NCBI GenBank assembly: GCA_964568625.1
Contig: CAZMQG010000019.1
Location: 1-31,669, forward strand
Direction of reading: 5' to 3'
Length of the DNA stretch: 31,669 nucleotides
DNA from: JBAZAX01 sp964568625
GTDB lineage: Bacteria; Babelota; Babeliae; Babelales; RVW-14
Both the position numbers and the translations under genes were made by a program. Shown here piece by piece: positions 8,397-16,137 of the stretch. The notes under the pieces were generated by a model. It worked only from the letters and a program-made list of their open reading frames with translations, did no database searches and was not told the origin of the DNA. How positions within the stretch are numbered: the first letter of the stretch is position 1; each line of letters starts with the position of its first letter.

Positions 8397-9681
8397 TTCT
8401 CGTCTTCATTAACTTATACATAAAATACCCCAATGCCAAACCTACCAAAATTGGAGAAACGTAAATCAATCTCGTCAACTGGTCTGGACCTAATCCCATC
8501 CAAGTAAAATACCCTGCAACAGCCAAAGACGAAAAGCCAAGAATTGTTATAAAAAGCGATCCAAAACATGCATTCTTAAAATCATATAAAAATACGGATA
8601 TCTGGGTTAATGCATAGGCGGTCATTACACCTAAGCCTGTCAAACTAGCCCAAATCTCAACTTTTGGAATCAATGTAATCAAGATAAAAACGATTAATCC
8701 ATGTAAAAAAACAGCAGAAACCGGTCGTCCAAATCGGTTTGTTTTCATAAGATACTTAGAACCGGGCAAAATTCCCTGTTCTGCAAAGTTAAATATATTG
8801 GTGATATTTGACAATGATACACCATACAAAGCATTTAAGACGCTTAACAGAATGGCATAAGCCACCAATACTTCTATGATGTTTGTAGTTGCAGGACTAA
8901 ATCCTAAAAATTTTGGAAATGCCGACACCCCAAGTGTTTTAAGATTTTCAACACCCATTATATTCATAACACCAAAATGGAACAATGCATATATACCGGC
9001 TACTGTAAAAAATGCAATGTAAACTGCCTTAAAAACCTGGGATTGTCCACCATTAATCAAGTGTCCAATAACACAACAACTTTCAAAACCCCAAAATCCA
9101 AAAAGCGCAAATGGAAGAGTTAATGGAAGAGATGGTAAAGAAGATGGATCATAATTTACATTACCGCCAAGATAAAAAGCAAAAATAATAATTACAAAAA
9201 ATAGCGGCGCTAACTTTAACATAGTCGTGCCACTTTGAATTTTACTGATTAAATTAAGGCTTAAAAGATTTAGTAATGATATGGCTAATAATAATAAAAA
9301 ATTGAAAACAATCGAATATTGATTTATTCCGATAAGACCAAACTGAGTTACAAGGTTACTTTTGATAAATAAAGCTAATGTAGAAGCAGTACCAAGATAA
9401 CCTACCAAATAAGCCCAACTGGCAAAAAATCCCGCCGTTTCATTTATACCCTGTTTACAATAATTATAGAAACCACCCTGTCCAGGAAAAATTTGTGATG
9501 CTCTTGCAACACCCCAAATTATCGGAAATAGCAATGTGGCTGCAAAGATCCAACCCATAAATCCAAAAGTTCCCCCAAGAACAGTCATTGGTTGAGGATT
9601 CATAAAAATACCGGCCCCTATCATGATGTTCATACTTATTAACACGGCCGCAAAAAGTGATATCTTGCCTTTCTCTTCCAT
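8389..9681 (-). CDS. APC-family amino-acid transporter (first of pair)
   Basis: A 430-residue, roughly 12-helix carrier of the amino acid-polyamine-organocation superfamily. The substrate loop in helix 1 is intact (NIMIGAGIFMNP). ARASQIFPGQGGFYNYCKQ follows, and FALFGFWGFESCCVIG in helix 6 is the partner of helix 1 in binding. I prefer ATG at 9681 because AGGA at 9688-9691 (minus strand) is 6 bases away; the ATG at 9687 is only one base from it. It is a diverged paralogue of the next gene. Intracellular bacteria commonly import host amino acids with such carriers; the substrate is not known here. Confidence 0.87.
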   Translation of the reverse strand: MEEKGKISLFAAVLISMNIMIGAGIFMNPQPMTVLGGTFGFMGWIFAATLLFPIIWGVARASQIFPGQGGFYNYCKQGINETAGFFASWAYLVGYLGTASTLALFIKSNLVTQFGLIGINQYSIVFNFLLLLAISLLNLLSLNLISKIQSGTTMLKLAPLFFVIIIFAFYLGGNVNYDPSSLPSLPLTLPFALFGFWGFESCCVIGHLINGGQSQVFKAVYIAFFTVAGIYALFHFGVMNIMGVENLKTLGVSAFPKFLGFSPATTNIIEVLVAYAILLSVLNALYGVSLSNITNIFNFAEQGILPGSKYLMKTNRFGRPVSAVFLHGLIVFILITLIPKVEIWASLTGLGVMTAYALTQISVFLYDFKNACFGSLFITILGFSSLAVAGYFTWMGLGPDQLTRLIYVSPILVGLALGYFMYKLMKTRNA

Positions 9682-9816
9682 AGTCATTCCTATCAGAATT
9701 AGTTTAAAAAATTAACAGACTTTTAAGTTAGATTTATTTTGTACAAAATTATGTCAAATTCTGCTTGTATTCTTGAATTTTGTCAAGAACACATAAATTA
9801 ATTATTTTTGGAATCA

Positions 9817-9858
9817 TAAAATACAGTCGGTAGATTAATATCTACCGACTGTATTTTA
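9817..9858 (-). terminator. Intrinsic terminator after hutH (19-bp perfect stem)
   Basis: Arms 9817-9835 and 9840-9858 are perfectly complementary around a TAAT loop. A-rich outer pairs on one side and TTTT on the other let it work in both directions. It separates the histidine block from the transporter pair. Its core CGGTAGAT/ATCTACCG is the same as in the terminator at 15307-15330. The 9688-9913 gap holds nothing else I can identify. Confidence 0.85.
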
Positions 9859-9913
9859 CTACATTCAATAATTGCCAACTAATTTAGTAAAAAGCGATTT
9901 ATACACTTTGTAC

Positions 9914-11512
9914 TTAAACCTCTAATAATCCAAACTCTTTTTCAATTTGACTAACAATTTCATTTGATTTTAACATCTCTGTTATTGAATTCATATCCTT
10001 GTAAAGCACACAATCATCCTCAACAAATTTCACTTTATTACGAACAATATGTTTCAATAACTGTACTGCAGGACTTGGACTTAATTCTCGAAAATCTAAT
10101 GCCTGAGCAGCAAGCAACAATTCTATTGCTACAACTGAAAACACATTATTTAAAATAGTTGCAGCTTTTCTCGACGAAATTGACCCCATACTTACATGAT
10201 CCTCTTGATTTGCGCTTGTAGGAATTGAATCAACACATGCAGGATGCGCAAGAACCTTATTTTCTGATACCAATGCAGCCGCTGTATATTGTGCAATCAT
10301 AAATCCCGAATTTAACCCACTGCTCTTAATTAAAAATGCTGGTAACCCTTCGTTAAGCTTTGGATCAAGTAATCTAGCACTTCTTCGTTCGGATATATCA
10401 CCGATTTCTGCTATTGCCATACCCAGAAAATCCATTGCTAATGCAATTGGCTGACCATGAAAATTTCCACCAGAGTAAGCATTACAATCAAAGATTAATG
10501 GGTTGTCCGTCACCGAATTAATCTCAATGCTAACAACTTTTTTTGCGTAATTAAATGCATCAACTGATGCTCCCATAACTTGTGGAAAACATCTAATACT
10601 ATAACAATCCTGAATTTTACATTTTTGTGAATTAACTAAAGAACTGCCATCCAATAGCATTCTCATGTTTGCAGCACAATTAATTTGTCCTTCATGAGGA
10701 CGAGCCAAGTGAATTCTGCTATCAAATGGACTCGTGCGCGCATTTAAGGCCTCAAATGAAGCCGCTGCCACAATTTGAGCATTTTTAATTAATATTCCAG
10801 TATCATAAAGCGTAAGCACTGCAACAGCGGTTAAAACAGATGTTCCATTGTTTAACGCTAATCCCTCTTTTGAAAGTAATTTAATGGGCTCAAAATTCAA
10901 TTCTTCAAGATAATCACAAGTTTTAACACGCTTCCCCTGATAAAAAACCTCCCCCTCACCAAATAATACCAACATAATGTGAGATAGAGGGCACAAATCT
11001 CCACTTGCACCAACAGAACCTTTTTCAGGAACATAAGGATAAATTCCCTTATTCAGCATTTCTACAAGTTTCTGGACCGTTAAAAGCCTCAAGCCGGAGA
11101 ACCCTTTTGCAAATGTATTAATACGAAGAAGAATAGCAGCTCTAACCACCTCCTCTGAAAGCGGTTCCCCTACTCCTACAGCATGACTTCTGATTAAATT
11201 AGTTTGAAGTTGTTGAGTTTGGTCTTTAGATATAGATACATTCTCAAGAAGCCCAAAGCCTGTTGTTAAACCATAAACAATTTTCCCACTATCAACTAGT
11301 TCGTCAACCTGTTGTCTAACCGCTTCTATTTTCTTAACAGCCTCATTTGAAAGTTCAACCTTAAACTTATTCCTGGCTACATTAACAACATCTTGAATTT
11401 CAATATCATTGCCATCAATAATAAGTGTGTTTCTATCCAATCCTAATACGTAACTATTATGGAAAATTAATATTCCAGCAAAAAATAAATTTCTCATGTT
11501 TGTCTTATTCAC
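9914..11512 (-). CDS. hutH: Histidine ammonia-lyase with signal-peptide-like leader
   Basis: It would convert L-histidine to urocanate and ammonia. The MIO prosthetic group forms from Ala169-Ser170-Gly171 in GSVGASGDLCPLSHIM. The catalytic Tyr is in VYGLTTGFG (80). Histidine rather than Phe/Tyr specificity is suggested by Ser109-His110 in RSHAVGVG and by the NQEDHVSMGS segment; Phe lyases have different residues at both. The enzyme proper starts near residue 29; the 28 residues before it contain NLFFAGILIFHNSYVLG, which looks like an export signal, whereas HutH is normally cytoplasmic. GTG at 11512 has AAGGGAA upstream; an ATG five codons later would keep the hydrophobic stretch. No hutU, hutI or hutG is present. 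It follows the two hisS genes. Confidence 0.9.
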   Translation of the reverse strand: MNKTNMRNLFFAGILIFHNSYVLGLDRNTLIIDGNDIEIQDVVNVARNKFKVELSNEAVKKIEAVRQQVDELVDSGKIVYGLTTGFGLLENVSISKDQTQQLQTNLIRSHAVGVGEPLSEEVVRAAILLRINTFAKGFSGLRLLTVQKLVEMLNKGIYPYVPEKGSVGASGDLCPLSHIMLVLFGEGEVFYQGKRVKTCDYLEELNFEPIKLLSKEGLALNNGTSVLTAVAVLTLYDTGILIKNAQIVAAASFEALNARTSPFDSRIHLARPHEGQINCAANMRMLLDGSSLVNSQKCKIQDCYSIRCFPQVMGASVDAFNYAKKVVSIEINSVTDNPLIFDCNAYSGGNFHGQPIALAMDFLGMAIAEIGDISERRSARLLDPKLNEGLPAFLIKSSGLNSGFMIAQYTAAALVSENKVLAHPACVDSIPTSANQEDHVSMGSISSRKAATILNNVFSVVAIELLLAAQALDFRELSPSPAVQLLKHIVRNKVKFVEDDCVLYKDMNSITEMLKSNEIVSQIEKEFGLLEV

Positions 11513-11564
11513 AAAATTCCCTTCAGTCGTAACGATTTCACTTTTAGATTATTAACTAACAATT

Positions 11565-12899
11565 TTAGCACCTTGCAAGTAATGATGTAATATCTGTCGT
11601 CACTACCTTTCCGTTTTCAATTAATTGCAACAATACGTCATTATCAGAATATGTAGCAATAGCAAAAAAACCCCTTTTCTGCGCATACTCAATTATTTCA
11701 TCTTTAGATCGAGAAATCATTGGAATAAAATCAACATCAAGTCCTTTTTTACGTAAACATTTTGTAAAATCAAGAAGTGATAATTTTTGTTCATCTGACG
11801 TTGGTACAACCATAATTCTTATAGGAGCATTTGAAGTTGTAAAAAGATTCAATTCTGACAAAGCTGTCAAAATACGTTCTAAACCAAATGCCATACCAAC
11901 GGCGGGAAGAGCCGGACCTCCAAGCGCGCTTACTAAATTATCAAATCTGCCGCCGCCAAGAACAGCTCCAACAGGTATATTCGGAATACTTCCTTCAAGA
12001 ATGAATCCTGTATAATAATCAGCACCGCGGGCAAGCGAAAGGTCCAACCTAACCTTTTTTTTCACATCAGAATCAAGATATGAAAAAATTTCTCTAAGTT
12101 CATTTATTCCATGCACTCCTTCTGAATGATTTGATAAAAATTGCTCAATTGTTAAAAGTTTTTGTTCAAGCTCTCCAGTTAATGTGCATAAAAATATAAT
12201 CGTTTGTATCGTTTCAGCAGCCAATCCTCTTTTTTCCAATATTTGTTGAATATTAATCTTAAATGAATCAATGAAAAATGGGTCATCATGGTGAACCCAT
12301 TTTTCAGAAAATTTACTTACTTCATCCAGTGCTCGTTGAATAAGTAGCCTACCATCGCGACCACTTAAACCACATTTTTCTGCCACTGCGTTTATAATTG
12401 AACGATGATTAACATTAATAATAAAATTAGAAAATCCAAGCCTGGATAATCCCGTAAATGCTATGTTAATTACCTCTGCATCTGCTGATCGATCACTTAT
12501 TCCTACTACATCCCCATCACATTGAGTAAATTCTCTAAAATGCCCCTTATCCACGTCATCATCTCTAAAAACAGTTGCAATCTGATATCGCTTGAACGGT
12601 ATTGGAGTTTCTGGGTGATCTGCAATATACCTGGCCATTGGAACAGTCAAGTCGTAACGTAAAACTAATTTATTTTCCCCACGGTCTTGGAGATGAAATT
12701 GTAATTTTTCACCTTCACCATGGTGTCCATCGAATACCTGCGCATATTCAAGCACAGGCGTGGCAAGCGGATCGAATCCATATTGAAGATAAACAGATTC
12801 TATTATCTTTAATACATGAGTTCGCTGAAGCATTTTAGAACCAAACATCTCAACCGTTCCAAAAGGAATGCCTTGCATAGTTTTATGGTTTAAATCCAT
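11565..12899 (-). CDS. hisS2: Histidyl-tRNA synthetase paralogue 2
   Basis: A class II synthetase of 444 residues. The motif 2 Arg is Arg112 (VFRDDDVDKGHFREFTQCD). The histidine-specific signature is present as LARGADYYTGFILEG (Arg291) with Ala instead of Leu, then GAVLGGGRFDNL. Motif 3 is AVGMAFGLERI. A C-terminal anticodon-binding domain follows from about residue 345. Catalytic residues are kept, so it should be active rather than a HisZ-type regulator, which lacks the anticodon-binding domain. It is clearly diverged from the neighbouring copy, not a recent duplicate. It lies 14 bases after hisS1, with AAGGA upstream of its ATG, and 52 bases before hutH. Confidence 0.9.
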   Translation of the reverse strand: MDLNHKTMQGIPFGTVEMFGSKMLQRTHVLKIIESVYLQYGFDPLATPVLEYAQVFDGHHGEGEKLQFHLQDRGENKLVLRYDLTVPMARYIADHPETPIPFKRYQIATVFRDDDVDKGHFREFTQCDGDVVGISDRSADAEVINIAFTGLSRLGFSNFIINVNHRSIINAVAEKCGLSGRDGRLLIQRALDEVSKFSEKWVHHDDPFFIDSFKINIQQILEKRGLAAETIQTIIFLCTLTGELEQKLLTIEQFLSNHSEGVHGINELREIFSYLDSDVKKKVRLDLSLARGADYYTGFILEGSIPNIPVGAVLGGGRFDNLVSALGGPALPAVGMAFGLERILTALSELNLFTTSNAPIRIMVVPTSDEQKLSLLDFTKCLRKKGLDVDFIPMISRSKDEIIEYAQKRGFFAIATYSDNDVLLQLIENGKVVTTDITSLLARC

Positions 12900-12913
12900 A
12901 TTAAATAGTCCTT

Positions 12914-14236
12914 CTATCCCTGAATTTTTGTTACTAATTCCTCTACAGATACCTCAATTTGTTCGCCAGTCTTTAAATCCTTTAAAGTATAAGCTCCTTT
13001 TGCAATCTCATTTTCACCAATAAAAATTGCATACGGAATACCTAACTTATCCGCATATCCTAACCGTTTTTTCATCTTACCTTCTACAAAAGATACCTCT
13101 GTTGCAATGCCACTGTTTCTAAGTTGCGTTGCAAGTGCAAGGCTTGGTGCAAAATCATCCATCATAGATACAATTAACACACGGGTTGGAGTTGATGTAC
13201 CAGTTTTTAATATGCCTTTTTTGTAAAGTTGATCAAAGAGTCGAGTGAGACCAATCGAAATTCCAACCCCTGGAAGTTTCTGTTTTGTATAATAACTGGC
13301 CAAATCGTCATATCGTCCACCCGAACACACCGAACCAATTTCAGGAAATTCATCAAGACGCGTTTCATAAACAGTGCCGGTGTAGTAATCTAATCCACGT
13401 GCAATTGTTAAATCAATTGCAAAGTTTGTATTTGGCACCCCAAACTCTTTAATAAGTTGTGTAACTTTTTCCAATTCATTGACACCATCAACAAATTGAG
13501 AATTTTGAATGTTTAACTTTTTAAGTCCGGACAGAATATCATCACAAGACCCCATCAATTTAATAAAACTAAAAAGCTGATCAATTATTTGAGACGAAAG
13601 ATCAAGTTTTTGTAATTCATCACGCACTGCTGCGTCACCGATTTTTTCAATGCTGTCAATTGTCTGCATAACTTGAGTAGCTTTATCAGATATCCCCAAG
13701 CTTGCAAAAATTCCATTTAATATTTTGCGATTGTTGATGCGAATTGTGAACTTTTCAAAACCAAGCTTACGAAAAATCATATATATAATACTTGGAATCT
13801 CAGCATCGAAACGAATATCTAGCTCTTCATCACCAATTACGTCAATATCGCATTGGTAAAACTCGCGAAACCTACCCGCCTGAGGTCTTTCTCCACGATA
13901 AACCTTTCCCATAGCATAACGCCTAAATGGAAAATTCAGCTTACCATAATATTCAGCCACATAACGAGCAAGCGGCACGGTTAAATCAAAACGCATCGCA
14001 AGATTTGTGTCACCCTTTTGGAACTGATAAATTTGTTTCTCGGTTTCCCCAGAGACTTTGGCTAGTAGCACCTCTGCTCTTTCAAGAATTGGCGTATCAA
14101 GCGGAATGAACCCAAACATTTCATAAGACTGACGGATGGTATCAAAAATTTTGTTAAAAACCATCTGCTCTGCCGGTAATAATTCCATAAAACCTGATAA
14201 TGGATTGGTCAAGATTGGACCGTTAGATAGCGACAT
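12914..14236 (-). CDS. hisS: Histidyl-tRNA synthetase paralogue 1
   Basis: It charges tRNA-His with histidine. The motif 2 Arg is Arg114 in VYRGERPQAGRFREFYQCD. The histidine signature IARGLDYYTGTVYE has Arg280, and the second signature is CSGGRYDDL. The C-terminal anticodon-binding domain starts near residue 340 (TRVLIVSMMDD) and ends in a beta strand. The 440 residues are standard length. The FREFYQCD form of motif 2 resembles archaeal/eukaryotic-type HisRS more than the E. coli type. It is the first gene of the hisS-hisS2-hutH run; AAGGA precedes its ATG. The AT-rich gap upstream is shared with the divergent secreted-protein gene. Confidence 0.93.
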   Translation of the reverse strand: MSLSNGPILTNPLSGFMELLPAEQMVFNKIFDTIRQSYEMFGFIPLDTPILERAEVLLAKVSGETEKQIYQFQKGDTNLAMRFDLTVPLARYVAEYYGKLNFPFRRYAMGKVYRGERPQAGRFREFYQCDIDVIGDEELDIRFDAEIPSIIYMIFRKLGFEKFTIRINNRKILNGIFASLGISDKATQVMQTIDSIEKIGDAAVRDELQKLDLSSQIIDQLFSFIKLMGSCDDILSGLKKLNIQNSQFVDGVNELEKVTQLIKEFGVPNTNFAIDLTIARGLDYYTGTVYETRLDEFPEIGSVCSGGRYDDLASYYTKQKLPGVGISIGLTRLFDQLYKKGILKTGTSTPTRVLIVSMMDDFAPSLALATQLRNSGIATEVSFVEGKMKKRLGYADKLGIPYAIFIGENEIAKGAYTLKDLKTGEQIEVSVEELVTKIQG

Positions 14237-14565
14237 ATTTTTCCTTTTTTTGTAATATAGACTTCATTTGCCGCACATACTTTTGAATTTATGACACAAA
14301 TATAATTATTTTATTTTTCACGTCAATATTAATTTTCATTAGGAAAATATATAAAATAATTATATTTTGAATATCATAACAAAATACCAAATATTATATT
14401 AAAAAGAGATATATTTACGGTTTTCCCACATAAATAAACCTACGAGCTTTTGCTTTTATATTTTGCTTTATATAAAATATTTAACGTACACTACAAACTC
14501 CAATTTCCAAATCTGCGTTGGATTCTGGAAAACTGGATAAGTTTATTTAATTGGGAGGTCTTGTT
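14237..14565. other. AT-rich divergent intergenic region
   Basis: About 330 bases between hisS (minus) and the plus-strand secreted-protein gene. It must hold promoters for both. A weak candidate for the plus strand is TTGCTT near 14463 and TACACT near 14487. I see no RNA gene, no repeat and no convincing open reading frame here. The last bases contain the Shine-Dalgarno of the next gene. Confidence 0.4.
14553..14559 (+). promoter_or_regulatory. Shine-Dalgarno that fixes the next start
   Basis: GGGAGGT lies 6 bases before ATG 14566. It therefore excludes the longer in-frame reading from TTG at 14551, because the site itself would be inside that coding sequence. Confidence 0.8.
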
Positions 14566-15264
14566 ATGTTAAAGTGTTTAGCCCATTTGCCATTGGTTGC
14601 AGCAATTGTTTTATCTTCTGCATTGAACGCGGAGAAATCCACACCTGTTAATACAATATCCGACGATTCTTTTTCTTATCAAATTTCCAAAGATTTGCAA
14701 TTCGCAGAAGAGTGCGACTCATGTTGCAATATAACCGGATCGACATCCGATATTTCAATCGAGATTAGAGCATCACAAAATGGAACTGATTTTGATGGTT
14801 TATTAGTAAATACAATCAAAGAATTAGTTAATGAAATAAATGCAGAAAATGCCGCTAATATGTATCTGGTTTCCGTTAAAAATATTTTTAGCAAAGTCAT
14901 AGACGCGACAACCTTTGAAGCTCTCGCAAACAGCAAAAGCGAAGATGAAGCTAAGCAAGCTTTGGGCAATTTATTTCAAAACATGTTAAATGCGATGACA
15001 TCAAAAAATACTATGTTAGAGCAAGCAATTTACTTTGCTACTTTTTCTGATGAAATTTTAAAAGATATTACAAACACAATGTCAGCACTTACTCAAGAGC
15101 ATGTCATCAAAATGTCTCAATTTCAGTATGAAAATGGAAAACAGGATATGGCTAAAGAAATTAAAAAAATATTTGATGAATTTTTAATAAACATGTTAAA
15201 TGCAACGGCAACTGTATTCGAAAATCACGGATATAAAATTGATCGACAAAGCCTTGGTTTATAA
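14566..15264 (+). CDS. Secreted protein of unknown function
   Basis: I do not recognise a family. The 232-residue product begins with a clear signal peptide, MLKCLAHLPLVAAIVLSSALNA, probably cleaved before EKS. There is no lipobox. A Cys cluster (ECDSCC) follows near residues 49-54. The rest is predicted mostly helical and acidic, with two related segments (NMLNAMTS and NMLNATAT) about 85 residues apart. It is the only plus-strand protein gene left of the origin, read against its neighbours, with its own strong ribosome site and its own terminator. That isolation and the export signal suggest a surface or host-interaction protein; this is inference. Confidence 0.75.
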   Translation: MLKCLAHLPLVAAIVLSSALNAEKSTPVNTISDDSFSYQISKDLQFAEECDSCCNITGSTSDISIEIRASQNGTDFDGLLVNTIKELVNEINAENAANMYLVSVKNIFSKVIDATTFEALANSKSEDEAKQALGNLFQNMLNAMTSKNTMLEQAIYFATFSDEILKDITNTMSALTQEHVIKMSQFQYENGKQDMAKEIKKIFDEFLINMLNATATVFENHGYKIDRQSLGL

Positions 15265-15306
15265 TTAAAACAAATTCAAGAATTTTTCTGATTTAGAATT
15301 TTTTAG

Positions 15307-15337
15307 GCCGGTAGATGAAAATCTACCGGCTATTTTT
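15307..15337 (+). terminator. Intrinsic terminator with GAAA loop
   Basis: The 10-bp stem GCCGGTAGAT/ATCTACCGGC closes a GAAA tetraloop and is followed by TATTTTTTAA. It ends the secreted-protein gene. Because sufD converges on it, it may serve both directions, though the T-run favours the plus strand. The stem core repeats that of 9817-9858. Confidence 0.9.
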
Positions 15338-16137
15338 TAATTCAAGAACCCTTTAATCAACAACTGCTTTGCCATAATAGAATCAATGCCACGGATTTGA
15401 AGGTAGAAAAGTTGTTCTTCGTCTATAACTTTTGTAACAGCTCCATGCTTACACTTAACATCTTCATTTTCAATCTCAAGCTGCGGGCTAGAAATAACAT
15501 GCGCGTTTTGTCCAATTATCAAATTGCGATTAACTTGGTTAGAAAATGACCTGCAGGAATTTGCATGAACTTTTATTGTGTTATCACATTCAATTTTTGC
15601 GTCATCAAATAAGACATTTTTTATACAAAGACAACTGGATGTATCACTATGTAAATGATTTTGAATTGTTCGAAATTTAAATTTTTGAGAACTCACGGCA
15701 ATTGATCTAATTCGAATTTTTGCATTAGCGTTAGATCCAGTTAGATTGAATGCTAGTCGTTTAATTAAAATTGAATTACTGTCACCAAGCTGCTGTAAAA
15801 ACACCTGATTATACTCTGAGTCGAAATTAGGCTTTAACTTACATGTGTAAAAAAGCTTACTGTTCTCGTGTAAATCAAACTCAATTTCATGCTCAATACT
15901 TGGTAGTTTTAATAAATCTTCGAAATCAACTATATCGTCGACAATCTCGACGCTAACATTTTTATCTAAAACTATTTTTAAAGCAACATAAGAAGGAAAG
16001 CTACTAATCCATGGATCCTGAAACGAGTTCAGGATGACAGCTTGATCAATCAAGTCTTTAAGTTTGATCAAAGATCCGGAAGATTTATCGATAGTAATTT
16101 GAAGAAAATTTTTCTGATCAGAGCTTCTAATACTCAC
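15337..16137 (-). CDS. sufD: Fe-S assembly scaffold component SufD (short, with insert)
   Basis: Partner of SufB in the SufBCD scaffold for iron-sulphur cluster assembly in the cytoplasm. The C-terminal family signature is clear: SSPQLEIENEDVKCKHGAVTKVIDEEQLFYLQIRGI, with the His of the KHG segment kept. At 266 residues it is much shorter than usual (about 400); the lost part is N-terminal. Residues 34-43 (VILNSFQDPW) are encoded by a palindromic element, described separately. Start is GTG overlapping the sufB stop (GTGA), so translation is coupled. No sufC or sufS is present in the window. Confidence 0.87.
   Translation of the reverse strand: MSIRSSDQKNFLQITIDKSSGSLIKLKDLIDQAVILNSFQDPWISSFPSYVALKIVLDKNVSVEIVDDIVDFEDLLKLPSIEHEIEFDLHENSKLFYTCKLKPNFDSEYNQVFLQQLGDSNSILIKRLAFNLTGSNANAKIRIRSIAVSSQKFKFRTIQNHLHSDTSSCLCIKNVLFDDAKIECDNTIKVHANSCRSFSNQVNRNLIIGQNAHVISSPQLEIENEDVKCKHGAVTKVIDEEQLFYLQIRGIDSIMAKQLLIKGFLN
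16015..16035. repeat. Palindromic element inside sufD
   Basis: ATCCTGAA and TTCAGGAT form an 8-bp hairpin around ACGAG. On the coding strand it reads GTCATCCTGAACTCG followed by TTTCAGGATCC and encodes VILNSFQDPW. This resembles short dispersed palindromes that are carried in frame in protein genes of Rickettsia-like genomes (RPE-type elements). A second small inverted repeat, CTTGAT-CA-ATCAAG (16041-16054), adjoins it. Confidence 0.65.

Noticed and set aside
9914..11512. Phenylalanine or tyrosine ammonia-lyase or aminomutase
   Set aside because: Ser-His in RSHAVGVG and the QEDHVSM segment fit histidine ammonia-lyase.
11565..12899. HisZ (regulatory HisRS-like subunit of histidine biosynthesis)
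   Set aside because: It keeps the catalytic Arg residues, the RGADYYTG signature and a C-terminal anticodon-binding domain, and no hisG is nearby.
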